Shown piece after piece: positions 8,606-19,027 of a stretch of 64,000 nucleotides of DNA. Numbering within the stretch: the stretch's first letter is position 1; every line of letters begins with the position of its first letter. The stretch spans positions 310,001-374,000 of the forward strand of contig NZ_CP080627.1 in the NCBI RefSeq assembly GCF_025917315.1. The letters are read 5' to 3'. The notes beneath the pieces are model-generated. The model was not told the DNA's origin and did not search any database. It saw nothing but the letters and a program-made list of their open reading frames with translations. Origin of the DNA: Halomonas qaidamensis. GTDB taxonomy: Bacteria > Pseudomonadota > Gammaproteobacteria > Pseudomonadales > Halomonadaceae. A program made the translations under genes and the position numbers.

Positions 8606-9991
8606 CTAAGTGGGGCGGCGCGCGGTTTTTTTACGTGGAATGCCTAGGCGCTGGCGCCTCTCCCATAAATTTTTACGACTGATCCCTAATTTTTGGGCTA
8701 ATTCGGTTTCACTCATTTGATCCTGATGCTCTAGCACAAAATGCTGAAAATAGTCCTCAAGGGAGAGGTCGTCGTCGTCACCGTTTGGCGCTGGCGATTC
8801 ATTGGCTAATGTGGAGCCGTTACCTGTAGAGGAGTGAGGTCGGTTGGTAACAGGACCAAGGCCTAGGTCATCTGGGTGAATTAAATGGCCTTCAGCGAGA
8901 ATCACGCCTCTTTCTAACGCATTTTCAAGCTCGCGAACGTTACCTGGCCAAGGGTAATCGCGTAGATCTTGTCGGGAGGCACGTGACAAGCGAAGACCTT
9001 GGCGGTCATGACGCTTGCAGGCTTTATCTAGTAGGATATCGGCTATCTTCAACACGTCTTCTTCACGGTCACGTAGTGGTGGCAGTTCTATCTGCATAAC
9101 ATTGAGACGGTAGTAGAGATCAAGCCGAAATTCTCCGCTTTTTGACAGTGCGCGCAAATCCCTGTGAGTGGCGGCAATCAATCGCACATCTACATGGCGT
9201 GTTTCTACGGAGCCAATTTTACGGATTTCGCCCTCTTGCAGCACTCGCAGTAGCCGCGCCTGGGCATCTAGCGGTAATTCACCAATTTCATCTAAAAACA
9301 GCGTGCCACCGTCGGCAGCTTCGACTAGCCCCGTTCGGGCAGCGCTAGCGCCGGTAAACGCTCCCTTCTCATGCCCAAACAGTTCTGACTCAATTAGCGT
9401 CTCAGGTATTGCCGCGCAGTTGACACAAATTAGCGGTGCTTTTGCGCGCTTGCTTTGCTGATGGATGGCACGAGCAACAAGTTCTTTACCTGTGCCAGAC
9501 TCTCCTTGAATTAGTACGGTAACGTCTGCGGGGGCGGTCTTACGAATGCGGGTATAAACCTGCTGCATAGCGGTGCAATCGCCAATCATGGTTTGGCGAC
9601 CACCCCCTTCATCGGTGATGTCTGGCGGCGTGCCTTGTTGCATCGACTGTTTGTGTAGAATGCGTTCGACGGTTTCTAACAGCTCGGTGTGATCAAACGG
9701 CTTAGCAACATAGTCCACAGCCCCTTGCTTAAGCGCATCGACTGCTGAGCGCATGCTGGCATAGCTTGTCATAATGAGTACTGGCGCGGGTGCAGCGGCC
9801 TCAATTAGTGCGGTGCCAGGATCACCGGGCAGTCGCAAATCGCTAATCACTAGATCAAATTCGCTAGGAGCCAGCTCACGTGCCTCTTCTGCGCTGGCCG
9901 CTTCGCTGACGATATAGCGGTGACGTTCGAGTAGACGCTTTAACGCGCTGCGAATAATCGCTTCATCTTCAACAATCAGTATCCTGGGCAT
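8606..9991 (-). CDS. cbrB: CbrB, sigma-54-dependent response regulator
   Basis: This 461-residue NtrC-type activator has a receiver domain ([10 protein letters not shown], phospho-acceptor Asp51 in ISDLRLPG, Lys in VAKPFDHTE), an AAA+ domain with Walker A GESGTGKE, the sigma-54 contact loop GAFTGA and the Arg-finger region, and a C-terminal Fis-type helix-turn-helix ([19 protein letters not shown]). It closely follows Pseudomonas CbrB over the receiver. The start at 9991 (MPRILIV) is preferred to an upstream ATG at 10006. Either start overlaps the end of cbrA, indicating translational coupling. Its expected target is the RNA gene directly downstream. Confidence 0.93.
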   Translation of the reverse strand: MPRILIVEDEAIIRSALKRLLERHRYIVSEAASAEEARELAPSEFDLVISDLRLPGDPGTALIEAAAPAPVLIMTSYASMRSAVDALKQGAVDYVAKPFDHTELLETVERILHKQSMQQGTPPDITDEGGGRQTMIGDCTAMQQVYTRIRKTAPADVTVLIQGESGTGKELVARAIHQQSKRAKAPLICVNCAAIPETLIESELFGHEKGAFTGASAARTGLVEAADGGTLFLDEIGELPLDAQARLLRVLQEGEIRKIGSVETRHVDVRLIAATHRDLRALSKSGEFRLDLYYRLNVMQIELPPLRDREEDVLKIADILLDKACKRHDRQGLRLSRASRQDLRDYPWPGNVRELENALERGVILAEGHLIHPDDLGLGPVTNRPHSSTGNGSTLANESPAPNGDDDDLSLEDYFQHFVLEHQDQMSETELAQKLGISRKNLWERRQRLGIPRKKTARRPT

Positions 9992-12914
9992 GAGGTAGGT
10001 GATCATCCTGTTGGTAAAGCGGTAGCCAAAGCGTAATGGCAGTGCCGCGAGGCTTTCCTGGAGGCGGTGACGCCACCTCTATTTTGCCTTGGTGCTCATT
10101 GATAATTTGATAGGCCAACGAGAGCCCAAGCCCAGTTCCTTGGCCCGCAGGCTTGGTCGTGGTGAACGGCTCAAAAAGGCGATGTTTCACGCTAGGGTCA
10201 ATCCCGTGGCCACTATCGGTAACCCGCCACCACGCATGGCTTGCCTGTTTGCCTGCTTCAATATGAACCGTGCCCTGAGCGTCGCAAGCGTCTTTGGCGT
10301 TGCTCAGTAAGTTGACCATGACCTGGGTTAAACGCTGGGCATCGCCACGTACCACGATGTCATCCGGGCAAGCGTTGGTAAAGCTTACATCCTCTCCCGA
10401 GCGCGCTAAATGGATCAAGTGCAGCGCATCTGCACTAATGGTGGAAAGCGAGGCAGGAGAGGTTGGCAGCGGCAAGGTCTGTCGGCCCCCATGGGCAAAT
10501 CCAACCAGCGAGTTCACGATTTTGGTAACCCGCTGGGTTAACTGTTGAATTTGGTCGGCCGTTTCCAGCAGCGCAGGATCATCCGTGTCATAACGTAGAT
10601 TTTGCGCCAGCGATGAAATTCCGGTAATGGGGTTGCCGATTTCATGCGCCACGCCCGCTGCAAGTTGTCCTATAGATGCCAAGCGCGCTGCGTGTACAAG
10701 CTCCTCTTCTAGCCACTTCATTTCCGTATGGTCTTCCACCAGAATCACGCTGCCGCCACGGCTGTCGTGGCCGCTTAACACCGCTTTATGCAGGGTGAGG
10801 AAGTAATCCTTGCCATGTAGCGATACCGCTTGTTTATACAGCGGTGTTTGACTGGCATTAAGCACGCTTCCCAGCAAATTAGGCCAGGGTGAAGGCAGGC
10901 TGTCGCGGCGTGAGCCAATCACGCTATCGCCGCTAATTCCGGAAAGTAGCGATAGCGCCTGATTCCACATTAATAGTTCATCATCGTCGCCTAGCACGCA
11001 CAAACCTACGGGCAGATAGGCAAGCGTTTGCCGGTGATGACGGCGCAAGCCATCCAACTCCCGAGCCAGTCCAGTGAGCCGCGAACGATAGGCTTCAAGG
11101 CGGCTTTCAACAAAATGAATATCGTCAGTGACGGGCGCATCGTCATGGCGATAGGGCAAGTAGCGATCAACAATATCCCTTGCGACAGAAGGCCCCATTA
11201 AACCAGATAAGTTCGCCTGAATCCGGTCGCGCAGGCGGCGTAGGGCATAGGGGCGGCGCTCTTGGGGTGTTAGGTTTAGCGCTGTGAGTGCGCGGTCAAC
11301 TTCGCGGCTGGCAGCCTCATCACCCAGCGCTTGGGCAAGATACGTGGAAAAATCTCCCGCTGTTGCTGCTTCCAGTGGTAGGCGTTTTGAACGAATGACG
11401 GCATCGACGGAGCACGCTTCCGCCGCAGAGCGCTCGCCTTCTGAAATGCGGGTAAATAGCGACACAATGATCAGCAGTAAAATATTAACTGCCAGAGAAA
11501 CCAGCGTAACGTTGTACCAAAGTGGCGCGTTCACGGACATCAGCGGGGTTAGAGATAGTGAGAACGTGGGGATATCAAATAGTAGCGGCAGCCATAGACC
11601 CCACAGCCAAATGATGATGCCTCCCATTAGCCCAGCAATCATGCCCTTACGGTTCGCACCGGGCCAGTACAGCAATGCCAGCATGCCGGGTAGGCACTGT
11701 GCCATGCCGACAAACGCAGCAAGCCCCAGGTTTGTCAGCGAGTGGTACCGGCCGACGCTTTCTGCAAATAGCCATCCGCCTGCAATCACAGCAACGACTA
11801 ATCCGCGACGTAGCCATAATAGCCAGCCATATAAGTCGCTGCGTGCTTCCGGTGGGCGCGCCACAAGTACCACATGGTTGAGCACCATGCCCGAAAGAGC
11901 CAGTGCAATCATCATCATGGTGCCGCTGGCGGCGGCTAGGCCACCGATAAAGGCTAAGGCGCCCACCCACCAGTGTTCTGACATCAAAAAGGCAGCGTAG
12001 GCCGCGACGGGAATTGTCTCGTTTACTGATTGGGCGGCCCACCAGATTAAGGGTACTGGAAGCGCCATCAGCATGAGAAACAGCGGTAGTGTCCAGCTGG
12101 CTTGAAGTAGGGTGTGGCGAGACAGACTTTCTGCAAAGGTAATCTGAAACAAGTGCGGCATCATGAACGCGGCGGCAAAGAATAGTAGTAACAGCGTGCG
12201 CCACTGCGGGGCTTCGAGTTGGGGCGTTGCGGCTTGAACAGCGGCTCCTGGTCCTTCTAACCACTGCTGTAAGCCGCTTGGCCCGTCAAACACCCACCAG
12301 AGAGCAATGGCACCTAGCCCTAGCATCGCCAGTAGTTTGATGATTGATTCAAACGCAATCACGCTGAGGAGTGTGTCGTGACGATGACGGTGGCTATGTC
12401 GCGCTCCAAATAGCACCGCGCAACCTGCAATCACGCCGCAGAATAACAGAGTGACCGCCGCGCTGTAGCGGCTACCGGTGAGTAAGAAGACGGCATCGCT
12501 TAAGGTCTGCACCTGAATTCCCAGCAGCGGCATCACCGCTAACAGGCTGATCAAGGTTACCAGGGTGCCCGCCCAGCGGGACCGGTAGCGAAATGCAAAT
12601 AGATCCGCAAGCGAAGAGAGTTGGTAGGTGCGGGTGATGCGTTGTATGGGTACTAGTAGAACAGGGGCTAGCAAAAAAGCTCCGGCTGCGCCTAGGTAAT
12701 ACGCTAAATAACCAAACCCTGCTTTTGCCGCAAGTTCCACACTGCCATAAATTGCCCACGCGCTGGCGTATACGCCTAGTGCTAGGGTATACACAATAGG
12801 GTGGCGGGTAATGCGTACGGGCACCCAGCCACGCTCAACGGCCATGCCGCAGGCAAATAGTAAGGACAGATACCCTAAGCCCAGTAGCACAACCCCCAAC
12901 AGCTCAACGCTCAT
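9969..12914 (-). CDS. cbrA: CbrA, sensor histidine kinase with SLC5 transporter-like domain
   Basis: The 981-residue membrane kinase pairs with CbrB to sense carbon/nitrogen state. The N-terminal half (to about residue 500) has some 13 hydrophobic segments resembling sodium:solute symporters (SLC5). A linker and a PAS-like segment ([20 protein letters not shown]) follow. The dimerisation/phosphoacceptor motif [11 protein letters not shown] (His near residue 755), an N box (NLLSNAKDA) and G boxes (DSGHGI, GTGLGLS) complete the kinase. Length and layout match Pseudomonas CbrA. A good ribosome site (AAAAAAGGAAG) precedes the ATG, which lies inside the end of the small upstream frame. Whether it transports a solute (histidine in P. 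putida) is unknown here. Confidence 0.94.
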   Translation of the reverse strand: MSVELLGVVLLGLGYLSLLFACGMAVERGWVPVRITRHPIVYTLALGVYASAWAIYGSVELAAKAGFGYLAYYLGAAGAFLLAPVLLVPIQRITRTYQLSSLADLFAFRYRSRWAGTLVTLISLLAVMPLLGIQVQTLSDAVFLLTGSRYSAAVTLLFCGVIAGCAVLFGARHSHRHRHDTLLSVIAFESIIKLLAMLGLGAIALWWVFDGPSGLQQWLEGPGAAVQAATPQLEAPQWRTLLLLFFAAAFMMPHLFQITFAESLSRHTLLQASWTLPLFLMLMALPVPLIWWAAQSVNETIPVAAYAAFLMSEHWWVGALAFIGGLAAASGTMMMIALALSGMVLNHVVLVARPPEARSDLYGWLLWLRRGLVVAVIAGGWLFAESVGRYHSLTNLGLAAFVGMAQCLPGMLALLYWPGANRKGMIAGLMGGIIIWLWGLWLPLLFDIPTFSLSLTPLMSVNAPLWYNVTLVSLAVNILLLIIVSLFTRISEGERSAAEACSVDAVIRSKRLPLEAATAGDFSTYLAQALGDEAASREVDRALTALNLTPQERRPYALRRLRDRIQANLSGLMGPSVARDIVDRYLPYRHDDAPVTDDIHFVESRLEAYRSRLTGLARELDGLRRHHRQTLAYLPVGLCVLGDDDELLMWNQALSLLSGISGDSVIGSRRDSLPSPWPNLLGSVLNASQTPLYKQAVSLHGKDYFLTLHKAVLSGHDSRGGSVILVEDHTEMKWLEEELVHAARLASIGQLAAGVAHEIGNPITGISSLAQNLRYDTDDPALLETADQIQQLTQRVTKIVNSLVGFAHGGRQTLPLPTSPASLSTISADALHLIHLARSGEDVSFTNACPDDIVVRGDAQRLTQVMVNLLSNAKDACDAQGTVHIEAGKQASHAWWRVTDSGHGIDPSVKHRLFEPFTTTKPAGQGTGLGLSLAYQIINEHQGKIEVASPPPGKPRGTAITLWLPLYQQDDHLPHAQDTDC

Positions 12915-13080
12915 CTAACTTCCTTTTTTGCTCAAGCCATAGCGTTAGCGCAATCAGACCGCCCCAAATAGCAAACGGGCGATACCAGGCAACGCTTGGA
13001 TCTCCCCAGCCGTCCATCAACAACGGCGAAAGCAAATATCCGCCAAAAACTAAAAACAGCATAATCCGATAAACGTACAT
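12904..13080 (-). CDS. Small membrane peptide upstream of and overlapping cbrA (CbrX-like)
   Basis: This 58-residue frame starts MYVYRIMLFLVFGGYLLS and ends KLDER. It has two hydrophobic stretches (about residues 5-21 and 33-47) separated by a turn with DGWGDPS, and a charged tail. Its last 11 bases overlap the cbrA start, the normal arrangement for translational coupling, and it begins 13 bases after the gluQ stop. A small frame called cbrX has been reported upstream of cbrA in Pseudomonas putida; position and size suggest this is its counterpart. Function is unknown. It could be a leader for coupling only, or a partner of the CbrA transporter domain. Confidence 0.75.
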   Translation of the reverse strand: MYVYRIMLFLVFGGYLLSPLLMDGWGDPSVAWYRPFAIWGGLIALTLWLEQKRKLDER

Positions 13081-13093
13081 ATTAAGACTCTAA

Positions 13094-13981
13094 TTAATAA
13101 CGGCGATGGGCGTTGGCAACGAGCCGTTCAACAGACCAATGTGCCATTGCCCAGCGTAGCTGCGTTTCTGGCGACTCTTGAGCCAGTGTGTCAGGTGGCG
13201 CTTGATCGAGTAATTGCAGTGCTTTAAACAGCTGTTGGCGAATACCGGCAGGATCTTCGGCTAATGCAGGAGCCAGATTTTGTTTAGAGAGCTTTTGGCC
13301 ATCGTGCGTAACCACGAGCGGTAAATGCAGGTAGCGAGGTATTGGTAAGCCAAGCGCTTCTTGTAACTGGCCTTGCCATGGTGTGTTATCAAGCAGGTCA
13401 TAACCGCGCACTATGTCGGTAATGCCTTGATCTGCGTCATCCACGACGACAGCAAGCTGATAAGCCCACAGCTGATCTTTTCGTTTGAGTACAACATCAC
13501 CCAAAGCGTTAGGGTCGAACTGTTGGAAACCAAAAAGCCGATCCTGCCAAGTAATTGGGCGCTTTGCCAGATCGCTGCGCAGTCGCCAAGCAACCGGCTT
13601 GGTAGGATCGCTTAACCCCTCACGGCACCACCCAGGATAAACGGAAAATGCCTGCCACTGTTTGCGTGAACAGCTGCATGGGTAAGCTAAGCCTTTGGCC
13701 ACCAGTTCATCAAGCGCCTGCTGGTAAGCCTCATAACGGTTATGTTGCCAGCGAATTTCTTCATCCCAATGAAGCCCAAAGGCATTAAGCTGACGTAGAA
13801 TTGTATCGCCAGCGCCAGGGGGGCAGCGTGGAGGATCACTATCCTCGATACGAACCAGCCACTGGCCGCCTACAGCGCGGGCATCTAAGTAGCTGCCTAG
13901 AGCGGCAACGAGCGAGCCAAGATGAAGCGGCCCTGACGGTGTGGGAGCAAAGCGGCCCCGGTAGTGCGAGGTATGGGTCAT
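13094..13981 (-). CDS. gluQ: Glutamyl-Q tRNA(Asp) synthetase
   Basis: GluQ attaches glutamate to the queuosine base of tRNA(Asp). The 295-residue protein is a truncated glutamyl-tRNA synthetase paralogue. It has the catalytic core motifs [16 protein letters not shown] (HIGH-like) and LSKQN (KMSKS-like), the zinc-binding CSCSRKQW region, and no anticodon-binding domain. The order dksA-gluQ-cbrA is the same in Pseudomonas. A terminator after dksA lies upstream of it, so expression probably depends on read-through or on a promoter in the 13982-14060 gap. Confidence 0.95.
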   Translation of the reverse strand: MTHTSHYRGRFAPTPSGPLHLGSLVAALGSYLDARAVGGQWLVRIEDSDPPRCPPGAGDTILRQLNAFGLHWDEEIRWQHNRYEAYQQALDELVAKGLAYPCSCSRKQWQAFSVYPGWCREGLSDPTKPVAWRLRSDLAKRPITWQDRLFGFQQFDPNALGDVVLKRKDQLWAYQLAVVVDDADQGITDIVRGYDLLDNTPWQGQLQEALGLPIPRYLHLPLVVTHDGQKLSKQNLAPALAEDPAGIRQQLFKALQLLDQAPPDTLAQESPETQLRWAMAHWSVERLVANAHRRY

Positions 13982-14065
13982 GACAGCCCGAATTGGTTGT
14001 TCAATTAGCGCTAGCAGTTAACAATGATGATAGGTATAGAGATAAAGGCAAGATGACAAACAAAA

Positions 14066-14088
14066 ACGGACACCTCAAGGGTGCCCGT
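14066..14088 (-). terminator. Terminator of dksA
   Basis: The stem ACGGACACC/GGTGCCCGT (one mismatched pair) has a 5-base loop and is followed on the minus strand by TTTTTGTTTG. Confidence 0.85.
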
Positions 14089-14098
14089 TGGACGCTTT

Positions 14099-14128
14099 AG
14101 CTTGCAACAAACTAGCTTGTAATAAACT
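14099..14128. repeat. Two tandem 15-base repeats between dksA and its terminator
   Basis: AGCTTGCAACAAACT is followed directly by AGCTTGTAATAAACT (13 of 15 identical), then a partial third copy beginning AGCAGCTTGTAG. There is no coding role; it is a local duplication in the dksA 3' untranslated region. Confidence 0.7.
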
Positions 14129-14157
14129 AGCAGCTTGTAGCGTATTAGCGTCGATGG

Positions 14158-14595
14158 TTAGCCACCGAGCTGTTTTTCTTTTAGCTCTGCCAACGTTTTG
14201 CAGTCAACGCATAGCGTTGCTGTGGGCCGGGCTTCAAGGCGGCGAATACCGATTTCAACGCCACAGGCTTCACAGAAGCCGTAGTCGTCTTCATCGATTT
14301 TTTCGATGGTTTCGTTGATCTTTTTTAACAACTTGCGTTCGCGATCCCGAGTACGCAGCTCCAGGCTGAAGCCCTCTTCTTGAGTCGCGCGGTCAGCGGG
14401 GTCGGCGTAGTTGTTAGCGTCTTCTTGCAGGTGGCGTACGGTACGATCCACCTCTTCCATGAGATCCTGTTTCCAGTCTAGAAGGAGCTGGCGGAAGTGC
14501 GCGAGCTGCTTCTCGTTCATATACTCTTCGCCCGGTGCTGGCTCATACGGGGTGAAGGACTTGGACGCTTCCGGTTTCTTTTCCGCTACTGGCAT
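14158..14595 (-). CDS. dksA: RNA polymerase-binding transcription factor DksA
   Basis: DksA binds the RNA polymerase secondary channel and, with ppGpp, adjusts rRNA and amino-acid promoters. The 145-residue protein has the coiled-coil with the tip motif DPADRATQEE and the four-cysteine zinc finger CEACG...CVDC (residues about 115-138). I chose the start MPVAEKKPEAS at 14595, preceded by AAGGGGC; the longer frame to 14721 has no DksA-like sequence. Length is close to E. coli DksA (151). Confidence 0.96.
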   Translation of the reverse strand: MPVAEKKPEASKSFTPYEPAPGEEYMNEKQLAHFRQLLLDWKQDLMEEVDRTVRHLQEDANNYADPADRATQEEGFSLELRTRDRERKLLKKINETIEKIDEDDYGFCEACGVEIGIRRLEARPTATLCVDCKTLAELKEKQLGG

Positions 14596-14781
14596 GGGAG
14601 TGCCCCTTACGTATGTGACTGCTGATCGACCATGAGCGTGTGCCACGATCGCACGCCAAAGGGATGCTTGTTTAGCTGAAAACTGCGCGCGATGCAAGCA
14701 TAATAGTGCATTTTCGACCATGGTCTCGCCTCTTGTGCGGCCTGCGTCATGTTTTTTCTACTGTTAAGTGAAGGAACCGTT

Positions 14782-15942
14782 ATGGGTTGGAATTCACGTG
14801 TGAATCACGTTGCGCCTTTTCGTGTGATGCATTTATTAGAAATGGCCCAGGCCCGAGAGGCTGAAGGCCACGATGTAATTCACCTGGAGGTTGGTGAGCC
14901 TGATTTCGCGACGCCGGCACCGATTGTAGCAGCAGGCCAACAAGCGTTGGCCTCTGGGAAAACCCGTTATACACCAGCGGCAGGGCTAGCGTCGCTGCGG
15001 GAAGCCATTGCAGGCCATTACGCCGAGCATTTTAATGCCCATGTTGATCCCGCACGTATTCTGGTAACTCCAGGGGCCTCTGGTGCGCTGCTGCTGGCTA
15101 GTCAATTACTGGTCGAAACAGGTGACCGCGTGTTGATGGCTGACCCTAACTATCCGTGCAATCGTCACTTTATGGCCCTAGCCGGCGCAGATATTGATGC
15201 TATTCCCGTGGGACGCCAAAGTGGTTGGCAGTTAACGGCGCCGCTGATTGAACAGCACTGGCAAGCTAAAACATGCTTAGCCATGCTGGCCTCTCCGTCT
15301 AATCCGACGGGACACACGTTAGGCGCTGAGGCCTTAACCGCAGTATTTAACACCGTTGCTGCGAAAGGCGGTGAGGTGATTGTTGATGAGATTTATCAAG
15401 GCCTAAATTATGACGATGCGCCGCTATCGGCGACATCACTGTCTGACCAAGCCTTTGTGGTTAACAGCTTCTCAAAATATTTCGGTATGACGGGCTGGCG
15501 CTTGGGGTGGTTGGTGGCACCTGAACATGCTGTCGAGCCGCTTACCAGACTGGCGCAAAACGTCTTTCTTGCCGCGCCTACGCCTTCCCAGCATGCGGCG
15601 TTAGCTGCCTTTACTCCCCAGTGTCGAGACATTCTTGAAGCGCGCAGAGCAACGCTCAAGCAGCGACGCCAAGTGTTGTTGGATGGTCTAGCACGGCTGG
15701 GGCTTGCGCCAGATATGCCGCCCCAAGGGGCATTTTATCTGTGGTTGGATATTTCCCATTATAGCCGTGACAGCCAAGCGTTCTGTGAACGACTGCTGGT
15801 AGAGGAGAACGTGGCAATTACCCCAGGCATTGATTTTGCGGTAGAGGGTGGTGAGCACCATGTACGCATCGCCTTTACTAACAGCGTTGAACGCTTGCAA
15901 GAAGCCGTAGAACGCATAGGTCGTTTCGTGAGCCGACTATGA
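14782..15942 (+). CDS. PLP-dependent aminotransferase, class I/II
   Basis: The 386-residue fold-type I aminotransferase has the N-terminal motif HLEVGEPDF, the cofactor region TPGASGALLLAS, the substrate/PLP Asn in SPSNPTGHT, and the Schiff-base lysine in NSFSKYFGMTGWRLGW. It resembles broad-specificity aspartate/aromatic aminotransferases, but the amino-acid substrate cannot be assigned. The ATG at 14782 (MGWNSRVN) has GAAGGA upstream; the ATG at 14749 is less likely. The stop overlaps the sfsA start by 4 bases (ATGA), so the two are cotranslated. Confidence 0.9.
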   Translation: MGWNSRVNHVAPFRVMHLLEMAQAREAEGHDVIHLEVGEPDFATPAPIVAAGQQALASGKTRYTPAAGLASLREAIAGHYAEHFNAHVDPARILVTPGASGALLLASQLLVETGDRVLMADPNYPCNRHFMALAGADIDAIPVGRQSGWQLTAPLIEQHWQAKTCLAMLASPSNPTGHTLGAEALTAVFNTVAAKGGEVIVDEIYQGLNYDDAPLSATSLSDQAFVVNSFSKYFGMTGWRLGWLVAPEHAVEPLTRLAQNVFLAAPTPSQHAALAAFTPQCRDILEARRATLKQRRQVLLDGLARLGLAPDMPPQGAFYLWLDISHYSRDSQAFCERLLVEENVAITPGIDFAVEGGEHHVRIAFTNSVERLQEAVERIGRFVSRL

Positions 15943-16667
15943 CGACTTATCCTGAGTTGGTGCCAGGAGTGCTGTTGCGTCGTTACAAGCGCTTTCTAGC
16001 CGATGTGCAGCTGGAGAGTGGAGAGGAAGTGGTTGCCCACTGCCCCAATACCGGATCGATGAAGGCGGTGAATGTGCCTGGTTGTCGAGTGTGGCTGTCG
16101 CCGAGTGATAACCCCAAACGCAAGCTGGTTTGGACCTGGGAATGGATTGAGTTGCCGCAGCCAGATGGCTCCCTAGCCCTGGCTTCTGTTCACACCGGTC
16201 GCGCCAACCGCATCGTGGAAGAAGCAATTTTAGTCGGTGACATTACCCCCTTGGCAGGCTATCAAACGCTCAAGCGGGAAGTGAAGGTTAGTGATGCACG
16301 GCTTGATTTCCGGCTGAGCGATCCTGATAAGGGCGAGGCTTTTATTGAAGTTAAGCAGGTCACCCTTAAAGAAGCCGATGGTCATGGTTATTTCCCTGAC
16401 TCGGTCAGCGTGAGGGGCACTAAGCATTTGCATACATTAATTGCGCTTGCCGAGCAGGGTAAAAGGGCCGTTCTGCTATTTTGTGTTGCCCATGAAGGCA
16501 TTCACGATGTAGCTCCAGCGGCCCACATTGATCCCATCTATGCGGTAGCGCTAGCTGAAGCGGTAGACGCTGGGGTGGAGGTGCTAGCTTACGGTGTTAC
16601 GCTGGATTGGAAAGCAGGAGTGCCGGTAGCGGTGCGCCTAGCGCGGCCGCTACCGATGCGAATTTAA
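15939..16667 (+). CDS. sfsA: SfsA family DNA-binding protein/nuclease-like
   Basis: The 242-residue protein matches the sugar fermentation stimulation A family: an N-terminal OB-like part (RRYKRFLADVQLESGEEV), the signature AHCPNTGSMKAV, and a C-terminal nuclease-like core with FIEVKQVTL and FPDSVSVRGTKHL. E. coli SfsA binds DNA and affects maltose metabolism; its biochemical role remains unclear. It overlaps the aminotransferase upstream and its last 4 bases overlap the convergent DUF4426 gene. Confidence 0.93.
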   Translation: MTTYPELVPGVLLRRYKRFLADVQLESGEEVVAHCPNTGSMKAVNVPGCRVWLSPSDNPKRKLVWTWEWIELPQPDGSLALASVHTGRANRIVEEAILVGDITPLAGYQTLKREVKVSDARLDFRLSDPDKGEAFIEVKQVTLKEADGHGYFPDSVSVRGTKHLHTLIALAEQGKRAVLLFCVAHEGIHDVAPAAHIDPIYAVALAEAVDAGVEVLAYGVTLDWKAGVPVAVRLARPLPMRI

Positions 16668-17125
16668 CGCTCAATATAAAAACGCTGAATAAAGCTGACC
16701 CGTTCAGGGCTGGCATTGCGGTCGTAGCGAACGTCCAAGTTAAATCGCATGGGTTCATCGTGACGAAGAGCAAAAGTGGCTAAATGATACGTGGCATCGC
16801 CGTCGTGTACCGTGCGAAAGCTTAGCGATTCTTGGGCATCGGCAAGACCTGTCACATGCCCTTGCACGCTGGCATTAACGGCGCGGGTGCCACCATCCTC
16901 TTGGCGCTCGCGTACGCTCACATTAACCAGCCCGTGTCCTGCGCTGCGCTGAATGCCATGCGCTTGGGCAACTTCTGGGGTAAGAAAACTAGTGGCCACG
17001 GCGCTGTAATGGATTTCGTAGTCACCTATCCGTGTTAGCTGCTCGGCTGCCGCATGGGCGGCGAGGAGCAGCGAGAAAAGCATTGTGACAAGTAAGGTAG
17101 TGCTGCGTAACACTTGATAAACCAT
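16664..17125 (-). CDS. DUF4426-type periplasmic protein
   Basis: The 153-residue protein has a hydrophobic N-terminal signal segment (TLLVTMLFSLLLAAHAAAEQ, cleavage probably after AHA or AAA). The rest is beta-rich, with HYSAVATSFLTPEVAQAHGI, VSVREROEDGG-like and FALRHDEPMRFNLDVRYD segments typical of DUF4426. The same type of gene follows metW in Pseudomonas. Function is unknown. It lies 48 bases after metW, probably in the metX-metW transcript. Confidence 0.8.
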   Translation of the reverse strand: MVYQVLRSTTLLVTMLFSLLLAAHAAAEQLTRIGDYEIHYSAVATSFLTPEVAQAHGIQRSAGHGLVNVSVRERQEDGGTRAVNASVQGHVTGLADAQESLSFRTVHDGDATYHLATFALRHDEPMRFNLDVRYDRNASPERVSFIQRFYIER

Positions 17126-17173
17126 GGCAGGCTTCCTCTGTTAGATAGCGTTAGCGGGACGACGTAGGCTAAA

Positions 17174-17767
17174 TTAGCGGCGGCGCACCCTGAAAATGGC
17201 AATCTCACCGAACAGGTTAGGCCACCATTTTGATGTCCAGTGTCCTTTGTGATCACCAACCCCTACCGCGCGGTCAACAATCACTAATCCTTTTTCACGG
17301 CACAGATGCTCGAAATCGTTAAAGGTGGAGAGGTGGATGTTGGGCGTGTCATACCAAGCATGAGGCAGAGATTTAGAGACCGGCATATAGCCACGTAGGC
17401 CAAGATGAATGCGGTGGCGCCAATAAGCAAAATTAGGAAAAGTGATAATGCCTTCTTCTGCAACGCGCAGCATTTCATCGAGCATTTTATCCGGACGACG
17501 TAGCGCCTGAAGCGCTTGCGTCATAATGACTTGATCATAGCTGTTGTCGCAGAAACTACCCAGGCCATCATCGAGGTTATGCTCAATAACGTTCACTCCC
17601 CTGGCGACACACTGTGTAATGCCGTCGGGGTCGATCTCTAAACCGTAGCCAGTAACACTTTTTTCCTGAGCTAAACGTTCAAGTAGGGCACCATCGCCGC
17701 AGGCTAGATCCAGCACGTGTGCGCCCTGTGGCACCCAGTCGTAAATCAGTTCAAGATCTGCGCGCAT
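17174..17767 (-). CDS. metW: MetW, methionine biosynthesis methyltransferase-like protein
   Basis: The 197-residue protein has a class I SAM-methyltransferase fold: HVLDLACGDGALL (motif I), GYGLEIDPDGI (acidic loop) and VIMTQALQALRRPDKML. MetW works with MetX in methionine synthesis in Pseudomonas and related bacteria; recent work indicates it stimulates MetX rather than acting as a classic methyltransferase. Its ATG overlaps the metX stop by one base (TAATG), so the two proteins are made together. Confidence 0.93.
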   Translation of the reverse strand: MRADLELIYDWVPQGAHVLDLACGDGALLERLAQEKSVTGYGLEIDPDGITQCVARGVNVIEHNLDDGLGSFCDNSYDQVIMTQALQALRRPDKMLDEMLRVAEEGIITFPNFAYWRHRIHLGLRGYMPVSKSLPHAWYDTPNIHLSTFNDFEHLCREKGLVIVDRAVGVGDHKGHWTSKWWPNLFGEIAIFRVRRR

Positions 17768-18963
17768 TACACTCTCTCCTCCCCAGCTGTTTCGACGATA
17801 TTCAGCTCTCGGGCTACGCGACTCATAAAAGCGCTGAACAGGGCGTGGTAGCGCGGTTCGGGTAGTAAGAACGCATCATGTCCGTGAGGTGAGTCAATAT
17901 TGGCATAGCTAACGGGCTTGCCTGCGCGGGTAAGTGCATCGACGAGTTCTCGAGAGCGAGAAGGCGGGAAACGCCAGTCAGTGGTGAAGCTAACCACCAG
18001 AAAGGGACACTGCGCCGGTGCTAGCGCGTTGGCTAAGTCGCCTGCCTGAGTAGCTGCGGGGTCAAAGTAGTCAAGGGCTTTCGTCATCAACAGATAGGTG
18101 TTTGCGTCAAAGGCGGTAGAGAACGTATCGCCCTGATAGCGTAAGTACGACTCCACCTGAAACTCGACATCAAACCCAAAGTTTAGATCGTTGCTGCGTA
18201 AGTCTCGGCCAAATTTACTGCCCATGGCATCTTCAGAGAGATAGGTAATGTGGCCCACCATACGGGCTAGTTTCAAGCCGCGTTTGGGAACCGTGTCGTG
18301 CTCTGCATACCAACCGTCGAAGAACTCTGGGTCAGAACGAATTGCCTGACGAGCCACTTCATTAAAGGCAATATTTTGCGCGGAAAGCCGGGGGGTGGCG
18401 GCAATCACTACTGCATTGGCCACACGCTCAGGATAAGTCATTGTCCACTGAAGCACCTGCATGCCCCCCAGGCTACCGCCCACTGCTGCAGCCCAGCGCT
18501 CAATACCCAAACGGTCGGCTAAGCGAGCTTGGCTGGCTACCCAGTCACTGACGGTGACCATAGGGAAATCTGGTCCCCACTGGCGCCCTGTTTCAGGGTT
18601 GTGGCTAACGGGACCTGTGCTGCCATGGCAGCCCCCCAGGTTGTTTAACGACACAACAAAGAAACGATTGGTATCGATCGATTTTCCGGGGCCGATATGG
18701 GCATCCCACCAGCCTGGCTTGCGGTCTTCGGCTCCATGGTAACCCGCTGCATGGTGGTGCCCTGATAACGCATGGCAAATCAATACAGCGTTACTGCGCG
18801 CTGCGTTAAGTGTGCCGTAGGTTTCGTAGATAAGTTCGTACTCAGGCAGCACTTTGCCACAGGCAAGCGGAAGCGGCGTATCAAATTTCGCTACATGGGG
18901 TGTGACGAGACCGACGGAGTCCGTCGGCCGGTCTGCAAAAGCGAGAGTGTCTGAATCAGGCAT
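17767..18963 (-). CDS. metX: Homoserine O-acyltransferase MetX
   Basis: The 398-residue alpha/beta-hydrolase acylates homoserine as the first committed step to methionine. The nucleophile Ser is in GGSLGGMQ, the catalytic His in [11 protein letters not shown], and [12 protein letters not shown] and [12 protein letters not shown] line the site. Many proteobacterial MetX enzymes use succinyl-CoA rather than acetyl-CoA; I cannot settle which from the residues read. It is followed directly by metW. No SAM-type riboswitch is evident in the 64 bases before the start. Confidence 0.93.
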   Translation of the reverse strand: MPDSDTLAFADRPTDSVGLVTPHVAKFDTPLPLACGKVLPEYELIYETYGTLNAARSNAVLICHALSGHHHAAGYHGAEDRKPGWWDAHIGPGKSIDTNRFFVVSLNNLGGCHGSTGPVSHNPETGRQWGPDFPMVTVSDWVASQARLADRLGIERWAAAVGGSLGGMQVLQWTMTYPERVANAVVIAATPRLSAQNIAFNEVARQAIRSDPEFFDGWYAEHDTVPKRGLKLARMVGHITYLSEDAMGSKFGRDLRSNDLNFGFDVEFQVESYLRYQGDTFSTAFDANTYLLMTKALDYFDPAATQAGDLANALAPAQCPFLVVSFTTDWRFPPSRSRELVDALTRAGKPVSYANIDSPHGHDAFLLPEPRYHALFSAFMSRVARELNIVETAGEERV

Positions 18964-19027
18964 CGAAAGCGCTAGTCCTGCAAAAAATAAATCCTGCTAA
19001 AAGGAACCCAAGGGGGAGGGTGCGCGG

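Noticed and set aside
18964-19027. Leader of metX considered for a SAM-type riboswitch
   Set aside because: Only 64 bases lie between yggT and metX and no conserved riboswitch core or terminator-antiterminator pair is visible.
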